A DNA stretch of 64,000 nucleotides from Streptomyces tardus (GCF_018101125.2 NZ_JAELVF020000001.1:417189-481188); one strand, 5' to 3'. Positions 43,472 to 52,911 are shown, numbered from the stretch's first letter. Notes: generated by a model from the sequence alone, not told the origin. Program-made: numbers and translations.

Positions 43472-44824
43472 TCACTCGGTGTCCAGGGCGCGCACCAGCC
43501 GGCGGGTGTCGGCGAGGAGCGGGCCGAGGATCTCCATCGCCCCGACGTCCGGTACCGCGGTGAGGTCGACACGGGTGGCGAGCCGGTCCAGCCCGGTGCG
43601 CGCGCGGTACACCCCGTCCGACAGCTCGTGCTGCACCTCGCTCTCGGCCCCGGTCACATAGTGGCCGTACGCCTCGATGGCCCTGGCCGCCTCGCGCAGG
43701 CAGCGGGCGCAGTCGTGGGCCAGCCAGTCGGGGATCGCGGGTTCGCTGCCGGAGCGCTCGGCGCTCGCCTCCACGATCCGCGTCAACCCGCGTGTGGTGT
43801 CGGCGAGTTGGTCCACCGTGTGCACGACGTCGTGGGTGGTGTAGTCCGACGGCAGCAGCGAGGAGGTGCTGCGCCTGCGGACGTTGAGCCGCAGGCTCTC
43901 CCGGTCCCACGCCAGCGCGGCCCTGACCGCCTCCACCCGGGCGGGCAGTTGGTCGGCCTCTCTGCGGCGCGAACGCGCCAGCTCCTCGTCGACCCCCTCG
44001 ACGAGCGCGTCCGCCAGCTCGTCGAGCGTACGGGCGACGGTGTCGGTGGCGTCCCTGACCGCGGCGCGCGCGTCACGCAGGTAACGCGGGGGCCGGACCA
44101 GCGCGTTGACCGCGATGCCGACCAGCGCACCGATCACGGCAGCACCCACCCGCTCGGCGCTGATCTGGAGCGTGACCGGGCTGCCGACCAGCGCGAAAAG
44201 GGTCGACGTCGCCACGGTGATGCCCTGCGCTCCGAACTGCCGCAGATTCCCCAGCAGCAGCGCCGCCGGCAGCACCAGCAGCAGCGCGGCGACCTGACTT
44301 CCCAACACGAGCGCGGTGCCGGTCGCCAGCACCGTACCGATCACGATCGCCACCGTCTGCCGCAACCCCTGCGACAGCGACTGGTAGACGGTCGACTGAA
44401 CGAGGACCACGGCGACCCAGGGGCCCATCAGGCTCAGACTGTCGGTGAACAGCCACCCGGCGAGCACCCAGGCGATCAGTGCGGCCAAGGCGCTCTTGAG
44501 CGACTGCGCCGCCAGATCGCGTTCGCGGCCGGGCCGGCGTACCGCTCGTACCGCCGCGGCCCTGGCAAGGCCCAGGTCCTGGCGCACGGCGTACCACGCC
44601 GTGCGCACCGCGCCGGGCGCGGATGCGCTGCGCTCGTGACCGCGCGCCTGACGCCTGCGCGGACCGGGGTGGTGCTGCTCGTCGTTGCGCGGCTTGTCCT
44701 TGCGCTGCTTGTCCTTGCGCGGCTTGTCGTTGCGCGGCTCGTCGTTGCGCGGCTCGTCGTTGCTTTGCTCGTGCCGGCGCGGCTCGTGGTCGCCCGGGCC
44801 GTCCGAAGTGCCGACCGACGGCAT
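43472..44824 (-). CDS. FUSC-family (aromatic acid exporter-like) membrane protein
   Basis: A 450-residue protein starting at ATG 44824 with an AGGAGG site. The first 65 residues are extremely charged and repetitive (NDEPRNDEPRNDKPRKDKQR), encoded by tandem 15-bp DNA repeats near 44690-44765. Then come six membrane segments of the FUSC/ArAE type (LKSALAALIAWVLAGWLF, MGPWVAVVLVQSTVYQSLSQ, GLRQTVAIVIGTVLATGTAL) and a cytoplasmic helical C-terminal half. Relatives export aromatic acids or act as half-transporters. It diverges from the sigma factor gene. Confidence 0.88.
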   Translation of the reverse strand: MPSVGTSDGPGDHEPRRHEQSNDEPRNDEPRNDKPRKDKQRKDKPRNDEQHHPGPRRRQARGHERSASAPGAVRTAWYAVRQDLGLARAAAVRAVRRPGRERDLAAQSLKSALAALIAWVLAGWLFTDSLSLMGPWVAVVLVQSTVYQSLSQGLRQTVAIVIGTVLATGTALVLGSQVAALLLVLPAALLLGNLRQFGAQGITVATSTLFALVGSPVTLQISAERVGAAVIGALVGIAVNALVRPPRYLRDARAAVRDATDTVARTLDELADALVEGVDEELARSRRREADQLPARVEAVRAALAWDRESLRLNVRRRSTSSLLPSDYTTHDVVHTVDQLADTTRGLTRIVEASAERSGSEPAIPDWLAHDCARCLREAARAIEAYGHYVTGAESEVQHELSDGVYRARTGLDRLATRVDLTAVPDVGAMEILGPLLADTRRLVRALDTE

Positions 44825-45228
44825 CTGACCTCCTGTTTCCCGCCTGGTTTCCCGTACGCCTCGCGGATCGCGACGATAACGGGGACGCTGTTCGGAGAAC
44901 GAATTCCGGTTCCGGGCCGTGCCCGGTGCGGGAACCCGCCGCAGGCGATACGTATCCGATTCCGGTTCGACGCAGCGGTAGGCACGGGGGACGGGCGCCC
45001 GAGACAGGGGCCCGCAGCGGGTTCCCGCCGGGCGCACCCGGCAACGCGAACCATGTGGGCCGGCCTTCCCGAACCGGGCGGCCACCGGCCCGCACCGGGA
45101 CCGCAACCCTCGGAGCACCCGAGCGAGAGGAGCGCCAGTCGCCACAGCCCGCGAAGTCGCACGTTCCGCGGGACAACCGACACGGCGCCGCCCGACCGAC
45201 CTCGGCCACCCTTGGTGAGTGATCAACT
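44825..45228. other. Divergent promoter region between FUSC and sigma factor genes
   Basis: 404 bases with no gene. The region near 44870-44905 is a little less GC-rich and may hold the FUSC promoter. I cannot identify a specific sigma-factor consensus. Confidence 0.45.
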
Positions 45229-46917
45229 GTGAACGCACAGCGCACCCGGCAGACCACGCGCAGGCCACACCCCGACCGGCCCGACACCGAGGCCGACCTC
45301 GACCTGCTGGCCGTCCTCCCCCAGGGAGCGGAACGCGCCCGCGCCGAGGACCGCGTCATCCGCGCATGGCTGCCGATGGCCAAACGGCTCGCCCGCCGCT
45401 ACCGCGAACGCGGTGAGGACCTCGAAGACCTCGAACAGGTCGCCTCGCTCGGCCTCATCAAGGCCGTCCAGCGCTTCGACCCCGGCCTCGGCCACGCCTT
45501 CGAGAGCTACGCCGTGCCCGTCATCACCGGCGAGATCAAACGCCACTTCCGCGACCACGCCTGGGATCTCCATGTACCGCGCCGCGTCCAGGAGTTGCGC
45601 AACGCCGTGCGCACGGCCGTCCGGCAGCTGGAGGCCGATCCGCAGTCCGGCGCACCGACGCCCGAGCGGATCGCCCACCACCTCGGCATCGAGCAGTCCG
45701 AGGTGGAACGCGGACTGGAGGCGATGGAGAGCTTCCGCTCGCTCTCCCTGGACGCCGGCTCCGATGCGGAACACACCGACCGCCGTCCACTCGCCGACAC
45801 CCTCAGCACCACCGAGCCCGGCTACGAACTGGTCGTCGAACGCGAGGCGGTGACCCCCGCGCTGCGCCGACTCTCCGAGCGCGAGCGGCACATCCTCTAT
45901 CTGCGCTTCTACCGCGAGATGGCACAGAGCCACATCGCGCGCGAACTCGGCGTCTCCCAGATGCACATCTCCCGCATCCTGCGCAGCATCTGCACCCGGG
46001 TGCGCCGCGACGCCGGACTCCCCGAACCCGGCCGGGCCCCCGAATCCGTCACCGCGCCCGCGACTGCCCGACCCCGGCCCACCCCGGTGCCGCGCGCGGC
46101 GCAGCCCGCGGCGGCCGGGGCGGTGGCGGAGCCGCTCGCGGCGGGTCCGGCGTCGGTCGCCACTGCCGCCGGTGGCGGTCGACGGACCGGCGCGCGGGTC
46201 GGCGGGCGGACCGGTGCGCGGGTCGGCGGGCGGGAGCCCGCTCGTCGCCCGTACGCGGGCAGCGCCGACGCTCGCGGGGCCGTCGACTCGCCCCGGGGGA
46301 AGGCGAGTTCACTCCCCGCCCGTTGCCCGCCACTCCCTCAGGCAAGCACCGCCGGGGCCGGCGCCCGAACCGGAGTCCGTACGCAGCGCGGCAGCCAACT
46401 CCCGCCGCCCGTAGGCCTGAAGCCGAGGCCACGTGGCCAACCCGGTTACGCGGCCGACGAGTTCCGGTGCCGTGCGCCACGGGCCGCGCAGGCGGTCGGC
46501 GGACCGCGCCCGACCGGACACGGCACAGCGGGGAAGGGCGGCGCAGGCCGAACGCCCGGACCAGCGGGAGGCGGCACGGCTGCCACAGGACCGGAGCCCG
46601 GCGGCTTCCCAGCGGACTCGGCGCAACGGTTGCGACCGCCACCGGTCGCGCTCCAGCCGTACCGACTCCGCCGCCGTACGAACGTCGGGCCCGGCGCCGA
46701 CAGCAGACCGGTCGCGGTGCGCGAGGCCGCGGCGCTGGTCCTCAGCCGACGCATCGGTGCGTGTCTCCGTGCGCACGGGCGCACCCGGCCGCCCGTTTCC
46801 ACGCCCGACAGCCTGCCGCGCGGCGCCGGACCGCCCGAGGCCCGGCCACCGGGACGGCGCGCGACGCGACGCGTCCGGCAGACCCGTACGGTTCCGCGGC
46901 GCACCGCGGCGCCCTGA
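45229..46917 (+). CDS. SigB/SigF-like RNA polymerase sigma factor with long disordered tail
   Basis: A 562-residue protein, GTG 45229, with a GGTGAG site. Residues about 30-260 are a SigB/F/G-type sigma factor: region 2 (VIRAWLPMAKRLARRYRERG, LEQVASLGLIKAVQRFDPGL, FESYAVPVITGEIKRHFRDH), region 3 and region 4 (SERERHILYLRFYREMAQSH, LGVSQMHISRILRS). Family members are usually about 260-300 residues. Here some 290 extra residues follow, rich in Arg, Pro, Gly and Ala, with a duplicated RTGARVGG motif. The frame stays open to 46917. The tail may be real disorder or a lost stop codon. The factor probably directs stress or sporulation genes. Confidence 0.88.
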   Translation: MNAQRTRQTTRRPHPDRPDTEADLDLLAVLPQGAERARAEDRVIRAWLPMAKRLARRYRERGEDLEDLEQVASLGLIKAVQRFDPGLGHAFESYAVPVITGEIKRHFRDHAWDLHVPRRVQELRNAVRTAVRQLEADPQSGAPTPERIAHHLGIEQSEVERGLEAMESFRSLSLDAGSDAEHTDRRPLADTLSTTEPGYELVVEREAVTPALRRLSERERHILYLRFYREMAQSHIARELGVSQMHISRILRSICTRVRRDAGLPEPGRAPESVTAPATARPRPTPVPRAAQPAAAGAVAEPLAAGPASVATAAGGGRRTGARVGGRTGARVGGREPARRPYAGSADARGAVDSPRGKASSLPARCPPLPQASTAGAGARTGVRTQRGSQLPPPVGLKPRPRGQPGYAADEFRCRAPRAAQAVGGPRPTGHGTAGKGGAGRTPGPAGGGTAATGPEPGGFPADSAQRLRPPPVALQPYRLRRRTNVGPGADSRPVAVREAAALVLSRRIGACLRAHGRTRPPVSTPDSLPRGAGPPEARPPGRRATRRVRQTRTVPRRTAAP

Positions 46918-47207
46918 CCCGGCGTACGGTCCGCTCGTCCGCCCCGCCGGCGGGAGACGTACGCCCCGACGGACCCGGACAGGCGGCCGACAGACGCGCC
47001 GGACAAGGGGCGCTCGACGGGCCGGTAAGGCCGGTCGGTGGCAGTACGGCCGCACGCAGGTGGACGCATCGGCCGTCCGAACGGACCGGCGGCGGGACGC
47101 CCCCGGGGGGAGAGCCCGCGGCGCTGCCTGCGCGGGAGCGCGTGCCGCGCCGGCCGCACCGCCGCCGATTCACCCGACCACGACGCCCGTTCAACGGGAG
47201 GAGAGCG

Positions 47208-48095
47208 ATGTCCGACGACAACGCACCGAACGACCCGACCACCCTGCACCCCCGCCCGCCGTTCCCGGACCAGTCCGAGCAGTACCCCGGGCACACCGGG
47301 AACCTCTCGCCGCGCCCCGACCACGGCGAGCACAGCTACCGCGGCAGTGACCGGCTGCTCGACCGCAGAGCCCTGGTCACCGGCGGGGACTCCGGTATCG
47401 GCCGGGCCGTCGCGCTCGCCTTCGCCCGCGAGGGCGCCGACGTGGCACTGACCTGCCTGCCCGAGGAGGAGGAAGAGGGGCAGGAGGCAGCCGAGTTGGT
47501 GCGCGCGGCCGGTCGCACCGCGCTCGTGCTCACCGCGGATCTCAGGGAGGAGAAGGTCTGCCGCGAGGTGGTGGACCGCACCGTCGAGAAGCTGGGCGGA
47601 CTCGACCTGCTGGTGAACAACGCCGCGTACCAGATGGCACAGCCGGGCGGGCTGGAGGACATCACCACCGAGCAGTTCGACAGGGTGCTGAAGACCAATC
47701 TCTACGCGCTGTTCTGGATGTCGAAGTTCGCGCTGCCGCATCTGCCCGGGGGCGGCTCGATCATCAACACCGCTTCCGTGCAGGGCTACAAGCCGAGCCC
47801 GCCCCTGCTGGACTACGCCACCACCAAGGGCGGGATCGTCACCTTCACCCAGGGCCTGGCCGCGGCGGTCGCCGAGCGCGGAATCCGGGTCAACGCGGTG
47901 GCGCCGGGCCCGGTGTGGACGCCGCTGATCCCGGCGACGCTGCCGGACACGGAGGAGTTCGGGGCCTCGACCCCGCTGGGCCGCGCGGCCCAACCTGCAG
48001 AGATGGCACCGGCGTACGTCTTCCTCGCCTCCTCGGAGGCGAGCTACGTCACCGCCGAGATCGTCAACGCCACCGGCGGCACTCCGCTGCCCTGA
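47208..48095 (+). CDS. SDR-family oxidoreductase (YghA/YhdF-like)
   Basis: A 295-residue protein, ATG 47208, preceded by GGGAGGAGAG. It has a 45-residue N-terminal extension typical of the YghA/YhdF stress group (PPFPDQSEQYPGHTGNLSPR). The Rossmann motif is TGGDSGIGRA, then NNAAYQ, the catalytic Ser in INTASVQGY and the YxxxK of LDYATTKGG. These are NADP-dependent aldehyde/keto reductases often induced by general stress, consistent with the sigma factor gene just upstream. Confidence 0.95.
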   Translation: MSDDNAPNDPTTLHPRPPFPDQSEQYPGHTGNLSPRPDHGEHSYRGSDRLLDRRALVTGGDSGIGRAVALAFAREGADVALTCLPEEEEEGQEAAELVRAAGRTALVLTADLREEKVCREVVDRTVEKLGGLDLLVNNAAYQMAQPGGLEDITTEQFDRVLKTNLYALFWMSKFALPHLPGGGSIINTASVQGYKPSPPLLDYATTKGGIVTFTQGLAAAVAERGIRVNAVAPGPVWTPLIPATLPDTEEFGASTPLGRAAQPAEMAPAYVFLASSEASYVTAEIVNATGGTPLP

Positions 48096-48271
48096 CGGCC
48101 GCTGCCGCCGACGCGCCGCCCTCCCCGTACGCCGAGGCACTTCGGACTGGCGCACTTCGGTCGCTCTCCGCTCGAAGTCGCGGCGGTGTACGGGGAGTTG
48201 ACGCTCCCCGTACGGGTGACAGGGGCGTCCAGAGCTCGTCCCCGCAGAGCACGCGGCCGCAGAATCGGCGC

Positions 48272-48853
48272 ATGATCGAATCGGTTTCCGCCGCGAGGGC
48301 CTTCGTGTCCCCGGCGACCACAGGAGCCTTCCGGTGGTGGGACGCCCGGCGACAGCGCAGCCGCGTGGTCCTCACCGCGCCGCGCCTCATCCCCCACCAC
48401 ACCTGCCCGGACGGGCCGCACGCCACGCTCGGCACCAGCACCGTCGGGAACTGGTCGAACGCCCCGCTCTTCGACGTCCGTCTGCGCCTGGAGGCCCGCC
48501 TCGACGAGCGCCGCCTCGCCAAAGGCTGCTTCAACGAGAAGTACCTCCGGCACCCGCTGGGTCCCGGCGAGACCTCGGTGGATGACTGGGGAGAGCGACG
48601 CGCCGGGCACGCCTCCTGCTGCGCCCCGCCCCTGCTGATGCCGAACGACGAGGGCGTCTTCGAGTTCTCGATGTCTCTTGAGTGGGCGGATCACCCGTCC
48701 GGGCCCCGCTGGCGGCTGGGACCGGACGGGGCTGTCCGTCGCGCGCCCGGGCACGAGTGGCGACGGCGCGCGGGCCGGAGCCTCGCGGGCCCGCTCACCC
48801 GGTGGTGGCGCCGTCGCCGACCGGCTTCCCGGGACGCTCCGAGCACTGCCTGA
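48272..48853 (+). CDS. Hypothetical protein
   Basis: A 193-residue protein, ATG 48272 (no strong ribosome binding site). The sequence is Arg-rich, with HTCPDGPHATLGTSTVGN and WSNAPLFDVRLRLEARLDER, then FEFSMSLEWADHPSGPRWRL. It has no signal peptide or known motif. Codon statistics look coding, but the exact start is uncertain. Confidence 0.5.
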   Translation: MIESVSAARAFVSPATTGAFRWWDARRQRSRVVLTAPRLIPHHTCPDGPHATLGTSTVGNWSNAPLFDVRLRLEARLDERRLAKGCFNEKYLRHPLGPGETSVDDWGERRAGHASCCAPPLLMPNDEGVFEFSMSLEWADHPSGPRWRLGPDGAVRRAPGHEWRRRAGRSLAGPLTRWWRRRRPASRDAPSTA

Positions 48854-48926
48854 GCCGACCGCCTGGCGCGCCCCTCCCCGAGCCGACCACCGCTACCGCT
48901 GACCGCCGCAGCCTCGCAGGCGCGTG

Positions 48927-49277
48927 CTACGCGCCGGGGCCCATCCGGTCGCCCCGGCCGGGCTGGTCGGGGGTGCCGTGCGGGGGCGCGTGGCGCGGCG
49001 GTGCCTGAGTGGAGGGCGTCACCGGCGAACCGGCGCGGCGTCGTTCGGGGCTGTCGCTGGGCGGGCCCTCGCCGCCGGGGCTCGGCTTGGCGCCGTGCGC
49101 CAGTTGCGACTGGCGTTCCTCCAGCAGGCGCAGCACCGCCGGACGGGCCGCATGCGTCTTCTCGTGGTGCTCGAGGGTGCGCAGCTGCTTCGCGTCCATG
49201 CTGCGGATGCGGTGCTCCATGCTGCCCAGCGGCTGCTGGTCCCACGCACCCAGCGACATCCGTTCGGAGTCGTTCAT
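48927..49277 (-). CDS. Small hypothetical protein with helical core
   Basis: A 116-residue protein, ATG 49277. A conserved-looking helical start, SMEHRIRSMDAKQLRTLEHH and AARPAVLRLLEERQSQLAHG, is followed by a Pro/Gly-rich tail of 45 residues. Similar short proteins accompany stress genes in Streptomyces and have no known role. Confidence 0.6.
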   Translation of the reverse strand: MNDSERMSLGAWDQQPLGSMEHRIRSMDAKQLRTLEHHEKTHAARPAVLRLLEERQSQLAHGAKPSPGGEGPPSDSPERRRAGSPVTPSTQAPPRHAPPHGTPDQPGRGDRMGPGA

Positions 49278-49377
49278 CTCCCTGCTCCCTTCGTGCCCGC
49301 GCCGCCCGGCGGCCCGCCGGCCCTCCCCCGGCCGCGTCTGCGCAGGCCGTGGAGGACGAGACGGACCAGCGTGCGGA

Positions 49378-49773
49378 TCAGCCGTCCCACTGTCGCTCCA
49401 GCGTGGTGACGACATCCTGGGCATCGGTGTAGCGCTGTCCCGCGGGCAGCTCCCGCACCCGGGCGAGCAGCCGCTCGGGGGCATCCGCCCTCTCCAGCCG
49501 GTCCACCAACTCGGGCCGCCCGGCGGGAAATCCGTCGGGCGACAGGTGCCGGGCGAGTTCGAGCCGGAGATCCGTACCGGGGTCGGTGGAGATCTGGTCG
49601 GAACCGGCGCCGTGCACGGGGTCCTCGGCGAGTACGGGGTCGTCGTCGGCCGGGGGCTCGGCGTCGAGCCCCTCGTCGGCGCGGGTCGGATGGCCCGAGC
49701 GCATACGCCCCTCCACCTCCTGCTTGAGCTCGTCGTCGCGGAGGGCGCTGTGTTTGTCACTCTGTCGCTGCAC
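49378..49773 (-). CDS. DUF2795 domain protein
   Basis: A 131-residue protein; GTG 49773 follows CAGGGAGC. The N-terminus is charged (LRDDELKQEVEGRMRSGHP) and the C-terminal 60 residues match DUF2795: LARHLSPDGFPAGRPELVDR then LERADAPERLLARVRELPAG. DUF2795 proteins are small stress-associated proteins of actinobacteria without an assigned function. Confidence 0.75.
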   Translation of the reverse strand: MQRQSDKHSALRDDELKQEVEGRMRSGHPTRADEGLDAEPPADDDPVLAEDPVHGAGSDQISTDPGTDLRLELARHLSPDGFPAGRPELVDRLERADAPERLLARVRELPAGQRYTDAQDVVTTLERQWDG

Positions 49774-49995
49774 GGGTTGCTCCCTGGGTCGGCGCCCCGG
49801 CGGGGCGCGGCGGCCGTCCGGCCCGTACGAGCCGATCCGCGAGGGTCCTCGGTCGCGGCGGATCGACTCGTACGGCCGGTCCGGGGACCGGGTTGACCTT
49901 CCGGACCTCGACGAAACCGGTACGGACGTACCGGGCCCCCACCGCGCGGCCCGACGGGCGGCGGCGGTGGCCGGGACCGGCGGTAACCTGCCCGG

Positions 49996-50185
49996 GTGAC
50001 CGACCACACCGAGCAAGCCGAGCACACCGGGGCTCCGGTGCGGCGCCCCTCGAACCCGGGGCCGAAGGCCGCGGCCCGCAACCGGGCCGCGCTGGTCGCC
50101 GCCGCCAGGGAGGTATTCGGGGAGCACGGCCTCCAGGCGCCGCTGTCGGCCATCGCACGCCGGGCCGGGGTGGGCCAGGGCGGTA
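49996..50185 (+). pseudogene. TetR-family regulator gene cut off inside the DNA-binding domain
   Basis: From GTG 49996 the frame reads a TetR N-terminus: NRAALVAAAREVFGEHGLQA then PLSAIARRAGVGQG. TetR proteins continue from here with TLYRHF, but the sequence changes abruptly at about 50184 into GGSRCCAAALLPAH and stops within a CRISPR-like repeat. The ligand-binding domain is missing. The gene was broken by a deletion or rearrangement that put CRISPR-type repeats here. Confidence 0.8.
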
Positions 50186-50205
50186 GCCGATGCTGCGCAG
50201 CCGCA

Positions 50206-50296
50206 CTGCTCCCCGCGCACACGCGGGGATGACCCCGGATGGCCCGAGGGGCCCCTCCTTGAGGCGCTCTGCTCCCCGCGCACGCGGGGGTGTCGG
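50206..50296. CRISPR. Two type I-E-like CRISPR repeats flanking one 33-base spacer
   Basis: Repeat 1 (50206-50235, about 30 bases because of an extra AC) and repeat 2 (50269-50296, 28 bases) share CTGCTCCCCGCGCAC and the palindromic CGCGGGG half, the form of Streptomyces I-E repeats. The spacer 50236-50268 is 33 bases long, as expected for I-E. No cas genes lie nearby. The repeats begin right after the broken TetR gene and end one base before the stop codon of the formate-dehydrogenase-like gene. It is a relic or an orphan mini-array. Confidence 0.65.
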
Positions 50297-51321
50297 TCAG
50301 GCGGTGCGGCCTTCGACCAGGACGTAGTCCTCGGGCAGTGGGGTGCCGGTGAGGTGGGCGTCGAGGATCTCCCGTACGCCGTCCGCGATGCGGCGCTGAG
50401 CCTGGCGCGTCATGCCGGAGTAGTGGATCGTCATGGCGTTGCGCGGCATGGTGCGCCAGGGGTGGTCGGGCGGCGCGGGCTGCGGGTACCAGGTGTCGCC
50501 CGCGTACCCGGCGATACGCCCCCGCTCCAGGGCTTCCACGAGCGCGTCGCGGTCCACGATGGCGCCGCGCGCGGTGTTCACCAGGTGGCTGCCGGGCTTC
50601 ATCGCGGCCAGGCGCTCGGCGTCGAACAGGGCGTGGCTGCCCGAACTCAGCGGCAGCGCAAGGCAGATGCCGTCGCAGCGGGCGACGAGGTCGTCGAGCC
50701 GGGCGTAGCGCGCTCCGAGGGTGGCCTCCTCGGCCGCGGTGCGTCGGTGCCTCGCGTGGTAGAGGAGCGTGACGTCGAACGGAGCGCGCCGCAGCGCCGT
50801 ACGTGCGCCGATCGCGCCGAGGCCGACCAGCCCGACGGTCTTGCCCTCCAGGTCCTCCGCCTCGCAGGAGGCCGCGGCGACGTCCCACTGTCCGTCGGCG
50901 ACCTGGCGGTGGGCGGGCAGGAAGCCGCGTACCAGGGCGAGGATCGCCATCAGGTTGTGCTCGGCGACGCTGACCACGTTGCTTCCGGTGACCTCGGTGA
51001 CGGTGATGCCGTGGCGGCGCGCCACCTCCTCGTCGATGTGGTCCGAGCCGATACCGGCGGTGATGACGAGCCGCAGCCGCCGGGCACCGCGCACCCGCTC
51101 CTCGTCGAGGTGGAGCGGCCAGAACGGGGTGGTGATCAGCACTTCCGCGTCGGCCAGTTCACGGTCCAGCTCCTCGCCCGTGTCCGAGATGCCGACGACG
51201 GTGTGTCCGCGCTCCTCCAGGAAGGGCCTCAGGCCGAGTCGGATACGTTGCCGGCGGTGGCGGGCACGTCCTCGCAGCCCGCGCGTTCGCTGTCCGGGAA
51301 GAGCACCGCGACGACGTTCAC
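50297..51321 (-). pseudogene. Formate dehydrogenase-like (NAD-dependent D-2-hydroxyacid dehydrogenase) gene with 5' damage
   Basis: The main frame (50297-51142 from a GTG, in-frame coding back to about 51250) matches NAD-dependent formate dehydrogenase: LRPFLEERGHTVVG, LVITAGIGSDHID, EVTGSNVVSVAEHNLMAILA, GLVGLGAIGARTALR and the end DTWYPQPAPPDHPWRTMP followed by a conserved His. The expected N-terminus, VNVVAVLFPDSERAG, is present at GTG 51321 but in another frame, and about 40-50 residues in between are missing. A frameshift plus deletion near 51240-51250 therefore separates the two. A shortened protein from 51142 could still be made but would lack the N-terminal catalytic domain strands. 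Confidence 0.7.
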
Positions 51322-51359
51322 CCCGGTACGCCCCGAACTCCCGTACCCGTCGGTCCTGT

Positions 51360-52550
51360 TCAGGGCCGGAACACCACCTTCATCGCGCCGTCTTCCTTGC
51401 GCTGGAACATCTCGTACGCCCGGGCGGCCTCGTCGAGCGGCAGATGGTGCGTGGCGAAGTCGTCGACGCCCAGCGGGTCGTCGTCGGTGAGCAGCGGCAG
51501 GATGTCGGGGGCCCAGTGCTTCACGTTGGCCTGGCCCATGCGCAGTCGGATCTGCTTGTCGAAGAGGGTGAGCATCGGCACCGGGTCGACGGTGCCGCCG
51601 TACACCCCGCTGAGCGAGATCGTGCCGCCCCTGCGCACCATGTCGATGGCGGCCTCGAAGGCGGCCAGCCGGTCGACGCTCGCCTTCTGCGCCACCTTCT
51701 CCGCCGCCTTGCCGGGCAGTACCGCGGCGGCGTTCTGGGCCAGGCGCGCCGCGCTGTTGCCGTGAGCCTCCATGCCGACCGCGTCGACCACGCTGTCGGC
51801 TCCGCGCCCTTCGGTCAACTCCCGTACCGCGTCGCCCAGTTCGCCCTTCCCCTCGTGCTGCCGCAGATCGAGGGTGTGGACGCCGCGGGAGCGGGCGCGA
51901 GCGAGTCGTTCGGGGACCAGGTCGATGCCGATGACCTGCGAGACCCCGTGGTGGAGCGCGATCCGGCAGGCCATCTCGCCGATCGGCCCGAGCCCGAGCA
52001 CGGCCAGCGTGCCGCCGTCGGGCACCTCCGCGTACTCCACCGCCTGCCACGCCGTCGGCAGCACGTCGGAGAGGAAGAGGTAGCGGTCGTCCGGCAGGCC
52101 GGACGGGACCTTGATCGGCCCGTACTGGGCCTGCGGCACCCGCAGGTACTCCGCCTGCGCTCCCGGTACCGCGCCGTAGAGCTTGGTGTAGCCGAACAGC
52201 GCGGCGCCGGAACCCTGATCACGCACCTGAGTCGTCTCGCACTGCGTCTGGAGCCCGCGCTCGCACATGAAGCAGTGCCCGCAGGAGATCTGGAAGGGCA
52301 CCACCACCCGGTCGCCCGGCGCCAGCCCGGTGACCTGCGATCCGGTCTCCTCCACCACTCCCATCGGCTCGTGCCCGAGGACGTCGCCGGGCGTCATGAA
52401 CGGGGCCAGGACCTCGTACAGATGCAGGTCGGACCCGCACAGTCCGCTGGAGGTGACCCGGATGACCGCGTCGGTGGGCTTCTCGATCGAGGGGTCGGGG
52501 ACGTTCTCGACCCGTACGTCGTGCCGGCCGTTCCACACCGCTGCCTTCAT
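51360..52550 (-). CDS. Zinc-dependent alcohol/formaldehyde dehydrogenase (MDR family)
   Basis: A 396-residue protein; ATG 52550 has GGAGG eight bases upstream. The catalytic zinc ligands are C38 (SSGLCGSDLH), H60 and E61 (LGHEPMGVVEE). The structural zinc loop has C90, C93, C96 and C104 (SCGHCFMCERGLQTQC). The Rossmann motif is LAVLGLGPIGEMACRIA. Length and the PVPMLTLFDKQIRLRMGQAN stretch place it in the glutathione-independent formaldehyde dehydrogenase-like group. Next to a formate dehydrogenase gene it suggests a former formaldehyde-to-formate-to-CO2 route. Confidence 0.93.
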   Translation of the reverse strand: MKAAVWNGRHDVRVENVPDPSIEKPTDAVIRVTSSGLCGSDLHLYEVLAPFMTPGDVLGHEPMGVVEETGSQVTGLAPGDRVVVPFQISCGHCFMCERGLQTQCETTQVRDQGSGAALFGYTKLYGAVPGAQAEYLRVPQAQYGPIKVPSGLPDDRYLFLSDVLPTAWQAVEYAEVPDGGTLAVLGLGPIGEMACRIALHHGVSQVIGIDLVPERLARARSRGVHTLDLRQHEGKGELGDAVRELTEGRGADSVVDAVGMEAHGNSAARLAQNAAAVLPGKAAEKVAQKASVDRLAAFEAAIDMVRRGGTISLSGVYGGTVDPVPMLTLFDKQIRLRMGQANVKHWAPDILPLLTDDDPLGVDDFATHHLPLDEAARAYEMFQRKEDGAMKVVFRP

Positions 52551-52911
52551 GATCGTGCACCTCCGTGGCTGGTTCCGTGTTGTCGGCGACGCCCGGTTTC
52601 TGCCGGCGCCCGCGCTCCCACCGTCCGCCCCCGGTGTCGGTTTCCGCGCCGCTGGCACGGCTGCCGCGAACGACGTACGGGCAGCCGGGTTCCTCGACCG
52701 GCCGGGGGCTACACATCTCCGCGGCGCATGTTCCTTCCGCCTCCGGCGCCCCACCTCCCCGCGCGCCCCCGGCCGTCCGCGTGTGTTTGGGAGGTGCGCG
52801 TACGGGCCACCCGGCGGGCGTCGAGCGGGTCGGTACGGTCACGTCGACACGCGGCGGGAAGCCGCCCTGCCCGGTGCCGGCCCGGGAACGCGGCGAAGCG
52901 AAGGAGCCCCC

